Positions 42,005 through 50,000 of a stretch of 64,000 nt of DNA are shown piece by piece (the stretch's first letter is position 1; each line of letters begins with the position of its first letter). A model generated the notes under the pieces. It had not been told where the DNA came from. It saw only the letters and a program-made list of their open reading frames with translations, and ran no database searches. Source of the stretch: CAZIWW01 sp964543275 (lineage in GTDB: Bacteria > Patescibacteriota > Minisyncoccia > Moranbacterales > UBA11712); the NCBI GenBank assembly GCA_964543275.1, contig CAZIWW010000001.1, forward strand, positions 22,097-86,096, given 5' to 3'. A program made the position numbers and the translations under genes.

Positions 42005-42940
42005 ATGGTTCACAAGTCAGTATTGCTAGGGGAGGCAATTGAAAATTTAAACCTTAAGCGGGGAGATATCGTGATAGACGGGACGCTGGGTAGCGGTGGG
42101 CATATGGTTGAAATTCTAAAAAGAGTAATGCCTGGAGGAAAATTAATCGGTATCGACTGGGACGAAAGAGCGATTTTAAAATTCAAGAAAAGACTGCGGG
42201 AGGATGATATCCTTATTCCAAAAAGAGATCTGATTTTAGTGAACGACAATTACGCGAATATAGATAGCATTCTTAGGGGGCTCGGTGTAAAAACTGCGGA
42301 CGCTGTTTTATTGGATTTAGGATTCAGCTCTGATCAAATTGAAAACGCTGAAAGGGGATTTAGTTTTCTGAAGGATGGGAATTTGGATATGCGCTATTCT
42401 CCTGAAACGCAAAGTCGAACGGCCGCTAACGTAGTTAATGATTATTCCCAAGAGGAATTAAAAGATATTTTTCAAAGATTTGGCGAAGAGAGATTTTCCG
42501 GCAGGATTGCCAGAGCTATAGTTGAGTCTCGCAGAGCCAAGCCTATTAAAAGAACTTTAGAGTTAGTTGAAGTAATTAGACGGGCGATTCCTAAAAAGTT
42601 TGCGAGAGGCAGAATTCATCCGGCCACGCGGGTTTTCCAGGCTTTAAGAATTGAGGTAAACCGGGAGCTTGAGAATTTAGAGAAATTTCTCGACGAAGTT
42701 TTAAATAATCTGACTAGCGGGGGGAGGTTAGTCATTATCAGCTTTCATTCGCTGGAAGACAGAGTAGTTAAAAATTTTTTTAAGGCGAATAAAGATCGGT
42801 TAAAAATTGTAACTAAAAAGCCGATTGCTCCTTCGCGGGAGGAAATTGCATACAATCCGAGAAGCAGAAGCGCGAAGTTGAGAGCGGCGGAGAGGATCTC
42901 TACGAATTACGAATCAAGTACGAATATACGAATAAACTGA
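42005..42940 (+). CDS. rsmH: 16S rRNA m4C1402 methyltransferase RsmH (MraW)
   Basis: SAM-dependent N4-methylation of C1402 in 16S rRNA. 311 residues: 'HKSVLLGEAIENLNL', SAM motif 'VIDGTLGSGGHMVEIL', 'DAVLLDLGFSSDQIENAERG', 'RIHPATRVFQALRIEVNREL', 'VIISFHSLEDRVVKNFF' and the terminal 'NPRSRSAKLRAAER'. Family members normally end about there; the extra tail ISTNYESSTNIRIN is translated from the TACGAAT repeat that follows. ATG 42005 chosen over an upstream TTG-type frame from the repeat. Confidence 0.96.
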   Translation: MVHKSVLLGEAIENLNLKRGDIVIDGTLGSGGHMVEILKRVMPGGKLIGIDWDERAILKFKKRLREDDILIPKRDLILVNDNYANIDSILRGLGVKTADAVLLDLGFSSDQIENAERGFSFLKDGNLDMRYSPETQSRTAANVVNDYSQEELKDIFQRFGEERFSGRIARAIVESRRAKPIKRTLELVEVIRRAIPKKFARGRIHPATRVFQALRIEVNRELENLEKFLDEVLNNLTSGGRLVIISFHSLEDRVVKNFFKANKDRLKIVTKKPIAPSREEIAYNPRSRSAKLRAAERISTNYESSTNIRIN

Positions 42941-43015
42941 CTGGAAGCTTCGTTTTATTTAAGGATTATATCGTGGGAGCCCTATTCGTTCATCGTATTG
43001 ATCCGTAATTCGCGC
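42896..43015. repeat. TACGAAT-family element overlapping rsmH 3' end
   Basis: CTCTACGAATTACGAATCAA and TACGAATATACGAAT encode the rsmH tail; opposing arm ATTCGTTCATCGTATTGATC then CGTAATTCG at the right. Confidence 0.75.
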
Positions 43016-43060
43016 AGAAAAAAACATAAAAACAAAATTAACCTAGGGGGCTCGAAGAAG

Positions 43061-43423
43061 ATGAGCCGATTTCTAACTATCACCAGCTCCAATTCCGTAA
43101 ATTTTGGCGAAAGAAAAAAAACTATCAAGAACCGTCGCATCAAGATAGGCAATGTTACTATCAGCTTTTTACTGGTGGTTTTAATTTGCTCTCTAGGCGT
43201 TTATTATATCTTTCAAGTAAATAATTTAGCCACTAAGGGTTACGAAATACGGGAATTAGAGAAACAACTTCAAGTACTTAGGAATAAAAATGAAGAGCTG
43301 AAGATTCAATCAGCCGAGCTTAAGTCAATGTATAGAATAGAAGAGAAGACGCGAGAGCTCAACATGGCGGCTCCAAAAAACGTGAGCTATATCAATTTGC
43401 CGGGACCAGTGGCATTGAAGTAA
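43061..43423 (+). CDS. ftsL: FtsL-like division protein
   Basis: 120 residues with a basic cytoplasmic N-terminus, one membrane helix (about 33-53, 'ISFLLVVLICSLGVYYIF') and an outside leucine-zipper coiled coil (about 58-100, 'ELEKQLQVLRNKNEELKIQS'). This topology and its place between rsmH and ftsI identify it as FtsL-like; sequence conservation in this family is low. Start chosen at ATG 43061 after a GGGGG stretch; a TTG at 42998 lies in the repeat. Confidence 0.8.
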   Translation: MSRFLTITSSNSVNFGERKKTIKNRRIKIGNVTISFLLVVLICSLGVYYIFQVNNLATKGYEIRELEKQLQVLRNKNEELKIQSAELKSMYRIEEKTRELNMAAPKNVSYINLPGPVALK

Positions 43424-43439
43424 TTTAGATTGTCTGCTG

Positions 43440-43500
43440 ATTATCCCGCTATAGCGGGACCCCGCCGCGGCGGTGGCGAATCTTTTACGAATATACGAAT
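43440..43500. repeat. CGCTATAGCG palindrome plus TACGAAT arm
   Basis: TCCCGCTATAGCGGGA palindrome, then CCCCGCCGCGGCGGTGGCGA, then TTACGAATATACGAATC. The same order, inverted, runs into the scaffold gap at 3345. Confidence 0.7.
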
Positions 43501-43501
43501 C

Positions 43502-43532
43502 TTGCTTCAAGATAAAGGCTTTGTTATATAAT
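43502..43532 (+). promoter_or_regulatory. Possible promoter before ftsI
   Basis: TTGCTT with TATAAT at 19 bp, or TTATAT at 16 bp. About 85 bp before the ftsI start. Confidence 0.4.
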
Positions 43533-43618
43533 TCTGTTTTTTCTAGATCTGTATGTTCATACTTAATTCGCCTGCTTGTCGGCAGGAAGGTAATTCATAG
43601 ACAATCTATTTGCAATGA

Positions 43619-45544
43619 ATGGCGGGAAGATTAAAAAGCGCAAATTTTTCGAAATCTAATTGCCGAAGCAAAAGACACTCCGCCAAAGACGGCTGGAGGA
43701 TTTATTCTATAGTTGTCTTTATTTTTTTGATAGTTGGCGCGATTTTCTTCAGGTTGTACACCTTGCAGATTCTGGCTTACGGGTATTACACGGAGCTGGC
43801 CTCTAATCAGCACAAGATTTACGAAAGTCTAATTCCAAGAAGAGGCGAGATTTTTGTTAAGGACGGAGAGGGATATTATCCTGTGGCGGTGAACAAAGAA
43901 TTGGCATTGGCCTTTGCGGTTCCTAGGGAAATTGAAGATCCTAGAAGCGCGGCTCGGGAAATTTCTGCTGTGCTGGAGCTTGACGAAGAAGAGCTTGTAA
44001 AAAAGCTAGGCAAGTCGGATGAATGGTACAGAGTTATCAAGCACAAAGTTTCTAATGACAAGGTCAAAGAGCTTAAAAACAAGGAAATAAAAGGATTATA
44101 TTTTTCTCCCGAGTCGGAAAGATGTTATCCGGCTGGAGCTTTTGCTTCTCAAGTGCTAGGTTTTGTTGGTTCGGACGGAAAAGAATCCAGAGGGCGTTAC
44201 GGGATTGAAGCCTATTGGGACAAGGAGCTTCGAGGCCGCGAAGGAAGACTGGAGCAGGAGCGGGACACTGGAGGCCGATGGATATCTATAAGTGAAAAGA
44301 AAATATATCCGGCGGAGAACGGAGCCGACATATACCTTACTCTTGATCACACTATTCAATATCGAGCCGAAATGGCTATTAAAAAGTCGGTGGAAAAGCA
44401 CGGGGCGGATAGCGGGAGCATCGTCATTATGGAGCCTTACAGCGGAGCTGTTCTGGCTATGGCTAGCTATCCCGCTTTTAATCCCAACGAATTTTCCAAA
44501 GTTGAAGATATGTCGCTTTTTAAAAATCCAGTGGTGAGCGGAACTTATGAATGTGGATCGGTCTTCAAACCAATAACTATGTCCGGTGGAATTGATTCCA
44601 AAGTAGTTACTCCCGATACAACTTACGTGGATACCGGAAGTGTGCGTGAAGCTGGCTATACTATTAAAAATTCTGACTGTAAGGCGCATGGAACGCAAAC
44701 TATGACTCAAGTTTTAGAGGAGTCGCTTAACACTGGAGCTATCTTTGTGGAAAAGCTTTTGGGGAACCGGCGGTTTTACGAGTATGTTAAAAATTTTGGC
44801 TTTGGAGAAAAAACTGACATTGATACCATTGGTGAAGTTAGCGGGGATATAACGGCGCTTAAAAGCTTGAAAAATATAAACGCTTTTACAGCTTCCTTTG
44901 GCCAGGGAATTGCCATGACGCCGCTTCAATTAGTGAATGCGTTTGCGGTAATAGCTAACGGTGGTAAATTAATGAAGCCTTATTTGGTTGAGAAGCTGGT
45001 TTACGACGACGGAAGCGAAAAGGTCAATGTCCCGATTGAGAAGAGGAGAGTTATTTCCAAAGAGGCCTCTATTGATCTGGCTACTATGCTGGTAAGCGTT
45101 GTCGAGAACGGTCACGGAAAAAGAGCTGGAGTGCCCGGCTATCTGGTGGCTGGGAAAACCGGAACAGCTCAAATTCCCAGGAAAGACGGAGCTGGATACG
45201 AGGAGGGGGCTCACATCGGCTCCTTCGCCGGTTTTGCTCCGGCTTATGATCCTAGGTTTGTGATGCTTGTAAAGGTTGACAATCCAAAGGATGTGGAATG
45301 GGCCGAGTCCAGCGCGGCGCCTGTTTTTGGAGAGATGACTAAATTCCTGCTGGATTATTTTGGCGTTGAGCCAACCGAGGAATACACTCAAGCGGATGTC
45401 GATCTTTTCAATAGAACTCACGACGTTTCAATTTACAGCCTGGAAAAAGAAGAGGAGCAGGCTCAACCGCAACCGGTCCCGGAGAAAGATAATAAGGATA
45501 AGAAGAAGAAAAGAAATAAAGATAAAAAGAAGAAAAAACAGTGA
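43619..45544 (+). CDS. ftsI: FtsI/PBP2-type division transpeptidase
   Basis: Class B penicillin-binding protein that makes septal peptidoglycan. 641 residues: membrane anchor (about 32-53), dimerisation domain, and transpeptidase domain with SxxK as SVFK (TYECGSVFKPITMSG), SxN as SLN (EESLNTGAIFV) and KTG as AGKTGTAQIP. The C-terminal 25 residues are almost all Lys/Asp/Asn (KKKRNKDKKKKK type), an unusual basic tail for this family. Part of the mraZ-rsmH-ftsL-ftsI-murF cluster. Confidence 0.95.
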   Translation: MAGRLKSANFSKSNCRSKRHSAKDGWRIYSIVVFIFLIVGAIFFRLYTLQILAYGYYTELASNQHKIYESLIPRRGEIFVKDGEGYYPVAVNKELALAFAVPREIEDPRSAAREISAVLELDEEELVKKLGKSDEWYRVIKHKVSNDKVKELKNKEIKGLYFSPESERCYPAGAFASQVLGFVGSDGKESRGRYGIEAYWDKELRGREGRLEQERDTGGRWISISEKKIYPAENGADIYLTLDHTIQYRAEMAIKKSVEKHGADSGSIVIMEPYSGAVLAMASYPAFNPNEFSKVEDMSLFKNPVVSGTYECGSVFKPITMSGGIDSKVVTPDTTYVDTGSVREAGYTIKNSDCKAHGTQTMTQVLEESLNTGAIFVEKLLGNRRFYEYVKNFGFGEKTDIDTIGEVSGDITALKSLKNINAFTASFGQGIAMTPLQLVNAFAVIANGGKLMKPYLVEKLVYDDGSEKVNVPIEKRRVISKEASIDLATMLVSVVENGHGKRAGVPGYLVAGKTGTAQIPRKDGAGYEEGAHIGSFAGFAPAYDPRFVMLVKVDNPKDVEWAESSAAPVFGEMTKFLLDYFGVEPTEEYTQADVDLFNRTHDVSIYSLEKEEEQAQPQPVPEKDNKDKKKKRNKDKKKKKQ

Positions 45545-45683
45545 ACTGTGTCTAAAATCCGAAATCCGAATTTCAAAATCCAAAACAAATCCAAATGATT
45601 AAAATCCAAAATTAGAAACAGTTTTAGTAATTTGAATTTCGATATTGTTTTAAATTTCGTGCTGAATTACAAGTTTTATTGTT
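45545..45683. repeat. Intergenic inverted element (AAATCCGAAATCC units)
   Basis: AAAATCCGAAATCCGAATTT and ATCCAAAACAAATCCAAATG at the left; GTAATTTGAATTTCGATATT and TTTAAATTTCG at the right. Confidence 0.7.
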
Positions 45684-47000
45684 ATGAAATCTAAAAAAAT
45701 TATCATTCTAGAAAAAATTCTTAGAGCCTTGTCGGAAAGGGCTATCCAGAAATTCAAGCCTCGCATTGTCGGCGTGACCGGTTCGGTTGGCAAAACTTCT
45801 ACTAAGGAAGCTATTTTTACCGTGTTGGCTTCGAAATACCGCGTGAGGCAGAGTGAGAAAAATTATAATAATGAAATTGGACTGCCTCTGGCTATCTTGG
45901 GCCTCGAAAGCGGCAAGGGAAGTTTTTGGAGGTGGATGCTTGTTTTAATTCAAGCTGTTAAAGTAATTTTATTTACTCGAGCCAAGGATTATCCCGAAGT
46001 GTTGGTGTTGGAAATGGGAGCTGATCGGCCGGGTGATATTAAGTATCTAGTTGATTTTATTCGCCCGGAAGTTGGAGTGGTAACCGCGGTTGGCGTCAGC
46101 CACTTGGAGTTTTTTAAGGATAAAAAACATATTGCTAGAGAAAAAAGCGTTTTGGTGAAAGTTCTTAGGAAAGATGGACTGGCAGTTCTTAATTGGGATG
46201 ATGAGGAGACAAGAGCGATGGCCGATTCGATTAAAGCTAAAAAAATATCCTATGGATTTTCGAGTGAAGCTGATGTTCAAGCATCCGACATATTTTTTGG
46301 TTACGAAAGGTCTAAGGGTTATTACGGAGATGATATTAACAAGATAAAAGGAATTAGTTTCAAGTTGAGCTATGAGGGGACAACTATTCCGATAAGGCTT
46401 ATTCGCTCGGTGGGCAGGCCCCAAATTTATGCGAGTCTCGCGGCGGCGGCTGTGGGAATTCATTTTGATATGAATCTTTTGGAGATTGCTGGGGCGCTCA
46501 AAGATTTTCAGGCGCCAGCGGGTCGGTTGAGTATCATTGACGGCATCAAAAATACCATCATTATTGAAGACAGCTATAACGCGGCGCCGCAGTCCACTTT
46601 GGCGGCTCTGGAAGTTTTGGAGAAAATTGAAGCTCGGCGAAAACTGGCAGCTTTGGGAGATATGCTGGAGCTGGGAGAAGATACCGAGTCGGGCCATCGG
46701 GAAGTAGGGAGAAAGTCGGCGGAAGTCGCCCAAGTCTTATTTACGGTTGGAGAAAAAGCTAAATTCATTTCCGACGAAGCTTTGAAAAAGGGAATGCCCA
46801 AAGAGAATATTTTTGAATTTGAAAATTCCGACGAAGCCAAGAAAGTTATTCAAAGGGAATTAAAAGAAGGAGATATTATTCTGATTAAGGGTTCTCAAGC
46901 GGTGCGAATGGAAAAAATTTCAGAGGAAATAATGCGCTACCCGGAGCAAGCCGGAAAGTTATTGCCTCGACAGACGATGGAGTGGAAGAGCAAGTCATAG
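45684..47000 (+). CDS. murF: UDP-MurNAc-tripeptide D-alanyl-D-alanine ligase
   Basis: ATP-dependent addition of D-Ala-D-Ala to UDP-MurNAc-tripeptide. 438 residues. P-loop VGVTGSVGKTSTKEAI (about 28-43), 'YNNEIGLPLAILGLESG', 'VLEMGADRPGDIKYLVDFIRP', the 'SHLEFF' motif, 'EDSYNAAPQSTLAALEVL' and a complete C-terminal ligase domain ending 'LIKGSQAVRMEKISEEIM'. Intact and of usual length; contrast the truncated relative at 11985. Last gene of the dcw run. mraY and murD do not follow. Confidence 0.94.
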   Translation: MKSKKIIILEKILRALSERAIQKFKPRIVGVTGSVGKTSTKEAIFTVLASKYRVRQSEKNYNNEIGLPLAILGLESGKGSFWRWMLVLIQAVKVILFTRAKDYPEVLVLEMGADRPGDIKYLVDFIRPEVGVVTAVGVSHLEFFKDKKHIAREKSVLVKVLRKDGLAVLNWDDEETRAMADSIKAKKISYGFSSEADVQASDIFFGYERSKGYYGDDINKIKGISFKLSYEGTTIPIRLIRSVGRPQIYASLAAAAVGIHFDMNLLEIAGALKDFQAPAGRLSIIDGIKNTIIIEDSYNAAPQSTLAALEVLEKIEARRKLAALGDMLELGEDTESGHREVGRKSAEVAQVLFTVGEKAKFISDEALKKGMPKENIFEFENSDEAKKVIQRELKEGDIILIKGSQAVRMEKISEEIMRYPEQAGKLLPRQTMEWKSKS

Positions 47001-47088
47001 TGGAAAAGGTTATTGGCGGTAAGGCTTGTCACGAGTTATGAATTATGGGTTGAAAGCCTGTTTAGGCTTATATAAAGTAAATTTTGGC

Positions 47089-47097
47089 TGTGGATAA
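47089..47097 (-). promoter_or_regulatory. Perfect DnaA box
   Basis: TGTGGATAA, 17 bp upstream of the -35 of the promoter at 47114. Confidence 0.4.
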
Positions 47098-47113
47098 TTC
47101 CTCATTTTGCCTA

Positions 47114-47142
47114 TTGACAAGAAATAGCTGGAGGAGTATAAG
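47114..47142 (+). promoter_or_regulatory. Consensus sigma70-type promoter
   Basis: Perfect TTGACA, 17-bp spacer, TATAAG. No conserved gene follows closely; it drives the candidate RNA at 47149-47270. Confidence 0.75.
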
Positions 47143-47148
47143 AGAATC

Positions 47149-47270
47149 AAGGGGTAAAATTAAATAAATTGAGTAAAAAGTGCTTACGGTTGAGGCAATT
47201 AATAATAGGGGTTGGCCGCGAGTACTTTTACAAAAGCGATTATCGATTTTAGGGTGGTCGCTTTTTGTTT
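47149..47270 (+). ncRNA. Candidate structured small RNA with terminator
   Basis: The segment runs from the expected start of the promoter to an intrinsic-type terminator (AAAAGCGA ... TCGCTTTTTG with T-run, 47232-47270). In between, GTAAAAAGTGCT (about 47173-47184) can pair with AGTACTTTTAC (47221-47231) with one bulge, enclosing a smaller CGGTT/GGCCG pairing. It matches no RNA family I recognise. A GTG-started 38-codon frame also crosses it, so a tiny gene is the alternative. Confidence 0.4.
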
Positions 47271-47419
47271 TTCTAAAGTGTCAGGCTCTTTAAAAACCTG
47301 TCTTTATGATCCAAATTGTCGAGCTTTGAATGAAATTTTTTTGTTCAGGGCTTGGTAATTCTAAAAAATAAAAAAATAAAATTCCCAGGAGCAAGCCTGG
47401 GAGAAAGGATGGGAAAAAG

Positions 47420-47611
47420 ATGGAGGAGGAGAAGAAAGTTTCCACCTACACTGACTACACTGAAATGGTAGAGGCAATTTGCCGCCCGGATCGGTTGCGG
47501 GAGATCCGGGAGGAAGTGAAGGAAAACGGGAGGAGATTAGAGTATTTTTACGACCTCCTCCTGCAAAAGGCGAGGTTATACCTCGCCGAGGTGGAAAAGG
47601 ATTTTTTTTAA
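47420..47611 (+). CDS. Small orphan helical protein (63 residues)
   Basis: MEEEKKVSTYTDYTEMVEAI..., acidic and helical to the end (LLLQKARLYLAEVEKDFF). Preceded by AAAGGA and by a hairpin CCCAGG/CCTGGG at about 47382-47401. No family recognised. First of two closely spaced small ORFs; the downstream one has a perfect SD site overlapping this stop. Confidence 0.55.
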   Translation: MEEEKKVSTYTDYTEMVEAICRPDRLREIREEVKENGRRLEYFYDLLLQKARLYLAEVEKDFF

Positions 47612-47627
47612 AAAGGAGGAAACCAAA

Positions 47628-47741
47628 TTGCGACATCGAAAAAAAGCCTTTGCTCACAGGAAGCATCCAGAGCGGGGCTTTTTAAATTTGATGAGGGGCT
47701 TAGCATCAAGCAAGCGCGTAAAAAGATATTCCGTAATATAG
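47628..47741 (+). CDS. SD-led small basic ORF (37 residues, TTG start)
   Basis: A near-perfect SD site (AAAGGAGGA, 7 nt spacing) precedes a TTG codon; the frame reads LRHRKKAFAHRKHPERGFLN and on to a TAG at 47739. Very basic. The same DNA holds an imperfect terminator-like hairpin (AAAAAGCC ... GGCTTTTT, 47639-47682), so it may instead be the 3' end of the 47420 transcript. Uncertain. Confidence 0.35.
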   Translation: MRHRKKAFAHRKHPERGFLNLMRGLASSKRVKRYSVI

Positions 47742-47833
47742 ATTACGATTTGAATTATTATTGAGGATGGAAGTACAGGTTGTATTATTTTTTTTAGTTT
47801 TAGTTGGAATTAGCTGAAATTAAAATTGCCACG

Positions 47834-47857
47834 TTTTTATTGCGGTCGCATAAAAAA
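47834..47857 (+). repeat. Left inverted repeat flanking PaaX/Cas2-like gene
   Basis: TTTTTATTGCGGTCGCATAAAAAA region, 24 bp, with TGCGGTCGCA core at 47841-47850. Matches the right copy at 48527-48550 in inverted orientation. Confidence 0.6.
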
Positions 47858-47909
47858 TAGTGTAATATTTTAGCAGAACTTAGAAAGGGATTGTAAGTTC
47901 TGGCAGACT

Positions 47910-48485
47910 ATGAGAAGTAAAAAGGGAAAAGAGACAACTAGGATAATCCTTCAAAGTATAGCCTGGGCTGGGGTTATTGTTATCGCGTCCACATCTCCTT
48001 ATTTTCTGCCGAAAATTATTCCCAAACTAATTAAATACTCTTTGCACAAGCTGAAAAGTCGAGAAAGAAAAAGAAATTTTTGCAATACCTTTTACTATTT
48101 AAGAAAAAGAGGACTGATTAAAGTGGATAGAAGAGGGAAACAGGTTTACATTTCTTTAACTAGAGAGGGGAAAAGAAAGGCCAAAAAATACCAAATCGAT
48201 AATCTGAAAATTAAAAAACCCAAGAAGTGGGACAAAAAGTGGAGGATACTTATTTTTGATGTACAAGATACTCACCGGATGAAAAGGGAAGTATTGCGTG
48301 GAAAATTGAAAGAGCTGGGACTGTATCAGCTGCAAAAAAGTGTTTGGGTTCATCCTTATAGTTTTCAATTAGAAATGAAGACATTAAGAAGTTTTCTCGG
48401 TCTCAACCATGCAGAGATGAGAATTATTACAGCTAGTGACATTGAAGGCGATGAGGAGGTTAGATCGTTTTTTAATCTGCTTTAG
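47910..48485 (+). CDS. PaaX-like protein with Cas2-like C-terminal domain
   Basis: 191 residues. A short membrane-like or hydrophobic N-terminal segment (about 12-32) leads into a winged-helix region ('FYYLRKRGLIKVDRRGKQVY'). A ferredoxin-like Cas2-fold domain follows, of the kind seen in PaaX ('WRILIFDVQDTHRMKREVLR', 'LGLYQLQKSVWVHPY', 'ITASDIEGDEEVRSFF'). Such proteins are common in CPR genomes and are not linked to CRISPR here. The gene is bounded by 24-bp inverted repeats containing TGCGGTCGCA, which could be operators or transposon-like ends. DNA binding is likely; nuclease activity is uncertain. Confidence 0.8.
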   Translation: MRSKKGKETTRIILQSIAWAGVIVIASTSPYFLPKIIPKLIKYSLHKLKSRERKRNFCNTFYYLRKRGLIKVDRRGKQVYISLTREGKRKAKKYQIDNLKIKKPKKWDKKWRILIFDVQDTHRMKREVLRGKLKELGLYQLQKSVWVHPYSFQLEMKTLRSFLGLNHAEMRIITASDIEGDEEVRSFFNLL

Positions 48486-48526
48486 ATCGGGTATAGTAAG
48501 CAGTAATAAAATAAAAATTTGCATCA

Positions 48527-48550
48527 TTTTTTATGCGGTCGCAATGAAAA
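48527..48550 (-). repeat. Right inverted repeat flanking PaaX/Cas2-like gene
   Basis: TTTTTTATGCGGTCGCAATG region; its reverse complement aligns with the left copy at 47834-47857 over 24 bp with few mismatches. Confidence 0.6.
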
Positions 48551-48738
48551 TGAGAGAATTATTTTGGGGTATTTTGGAGTTCTAGATTTTCTAGATATAA
48601 TAGATTTATTAGATTTGGATTTATCTAGCGAGATGGCAGGCTGAACTGCACTTAAGTGCTTAAATGGACAGAGAATAATTTTTGCTGTATCTTAAAATGT
48701 GAATGCTTTATTGTTCAACAGTTTGATTTATTATTTTT

Positions 48739-48810
48739 GGCCCCTTCGTCTAGTGGTCAGGACATCAGGTTCTCATCCTGGAAACAGGGGTTCGATTCCC
48801 CTAGGGGCTA
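48739..48810 (+). tRNA. tRNA-Glu (anticodon CTC)
   Basis: 72 nt without encoded CCA. Acceptor GGCCCCT/AGGGGCT (first pair G-U), D-arm GTCTAGTGGTCAGGAC, anticodon stem CAGG/CCTG with loop TTCTCAT giving CTC, variable loop GAAA, T-arm AGGGG TTCGATT CCCCT, discriminator A. All arms fold. Confidence 0.95.
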
Positions 48811-48820
48811 CGGAAAATTA

Positions 48821-48870
48821 AAAGCACAACCTCTCTATTTAGTTTGAGCTAAATAAAAAAGTTGCGCTTT
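48821..48870. terminator. Bidirectional terminator after tRNA-Glu
   Basis: AAAGCACAAC and GTTGCGCTTT pair (9 of 10), with an inner TTTAG/CTAAA stem. On the minus strand a TTTTAATTTT tail follows, serving the 73-residue gene whose stop codon it overlaps. Confidence 0.5.
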
Positions 48871-49090
48871 ATTCCTCGCGGTAGATGTAAGCCTTTTGAC
48901 CCTCGTCTAAAATCGGAAGGTCACTTTGGTTAAGCTCGAAAACAATATTTCCCTCTGGTTTTTTGAGGGAAGCTTTTAATTTCGGAAATCCTTCAATTTC
49001 CTGAACCTGAAAAGGTCTTCCTTCCCGCCGCGCTCTGGCTAGAGCCTGTTGAGCGGCTCTTTTTAGGAATTCTGAAAGAACTAAAGTCAT
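48869..49090 (-). CDS. SD-led small orphan protein (73 residues)
   Basis: MTLVLSEFLKRAAQQALARA..., a basic helical N-terminal half and a beta-like C-terminal half (NIVFELNQSDLPILDEGQKA). A perfect SD site (AAGGAGGTGA, 6-nt spacing) precedes the ATG. The size and two-part make-up recall antitoxins, but no toxin partner is adjacent and no family is recognised. Ends within a terminator stem. Confidence 0.65.
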   Translation of the reverse strand: MTLVLSEFLKRAAQQALARARREGRPFQVQEIEGFPKLKASLKKPEGNIVFELNQSDLPILDEGQKAYIYREE

Positions 49091-49162
49091 TTTACTTCAC
49101 CTCCTTTTCCGCTTATTTTTAATACAAAGATTAGCATACGCTGTAACAATAAATGTGTCAAA

Positions 49163-49846
49163 TTAAGCAGACTTTTTACGGTGTATGTATTCTCTTAAGT
49201 CTCTCAATGTTGTGTCAAGAACAACTTCGTCTCTAGGTAAAGTCTGGTGAGTAATTCTACCACCTTTAATTATTCTCCTAGTATAAGCGGTAGATTCATC
49301 GAAGTCGCAGCTGGAATCGCCAAAGTCTATAATCCAAGGAGTTCCTTGTTTGTCGATTATTATATTCCCAGGTCTTAGATCGCGGTGATAAATGTTCGCG
49401 GAATGAAGACTGTCAAGATGATTATGTAGTGTTTTATAAAATTTTCCAAAGTCAAAATTTTCCGGCAAGTCCAAATTTTTTTCAATGATTTCCAGGATAC
49501 TATATCCGCTTATTTTTTCCATAATCAGCGCCTCAAAATTTTCACTTATTATACAAAAAAGGGGCTTAGGCGCTTTGACGTAGCTTATCAATTGGCACTT
49601 ATCTAAAAATTCTTGCTCTCTCCTAACATTGTTAACATACCGCGATTTGTCCGTGATTATCTTGTAACACACATAGGGATCCGTCTTGCTGAAAAATACT
49701 TCTGCTGTTTTGCCTTCGCCTAGTTTAAATCCGAATTGCCTAATTTCAGTAATTTCTCTCACTAACTCTTTTTCTGCTTCAGTGCTTCCGTCTGGATTTT
49801 TTTTCAATGTCTTACTTTTTATTATATTAAAATTTTCTTTTTCCAT
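49163..49846 (-). CDS. Protein kinase-fold protein (Ser/Thr or small-molecule kinase)
   Basis: 227 residues with the kinase signatures in order: glycine-rich loop FKLGEGKTAEVFF, a Lys in the 'YVCYKIITD' strand, catalytic loop YHRDLRPGNIIID, and metal-binding IIDFGDSS. This compact form resembles RIO/LPS-kinase-like and other atypical bacterial kinases. Substrate unknown. ATG 49846 (MEKENFNIIK) is preferred over a longer frame starting at 49879. Alone between small orphan genes; no strong SD site. Confidence 0.82.
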   Translation of the reverse strand: MEKENFNIIKSKTLKKNPDGSTEAEKELVREITEIRQFGFKLGEGKTAEVFFSKTDPYVCYKIITDKSRYVNNVRREQEFLDKCQLISYVKAPKPLFCIISENFEALIMEKISGYSILEIIEKNLDLPENFDFGKFYKTLHNHLDSLHSANIYHRDLRPGNIIIDKQGTPWIIDFGDSSCDFDESTAYTRRIIKGGRITHQTLPRDEVVLDTTLRDLREYIHRKKSA

Positions 49847-49943
49847 ATTGTTTTTGCACTTAAGTATATTTAAAGTCAATTATAACATTGGATAACATTA
49901 GTTTGAGATTTTATCAGCAAATTGGTCTTACACCGCAATTTTT

Positions 49944-49979
49944 AAAAGTCCTCGGCGAGGTTTCCCACCAAGAACTTTT
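49944..49979 (-). terminator. Terminator for 101-residue orphan gene
   Basis: AAAAGTCCTCGG and CCAAGAACTTTT form a 12-bp stem with two wobble pairs; flanked by A and T runs on both sides, so active on either strand. Confidence 0.55.
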
Positions 49980-50000
49980 CTTATTAAGGATAAGGAAGGG

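Noticed and set aside
47910..48485. Cas2-like domain as evidence for a CRISPR-Cas locus
   Set aside because: N-terminal winged-helix region and PaaX-like sequence; no cas1 or repeat array in the window.
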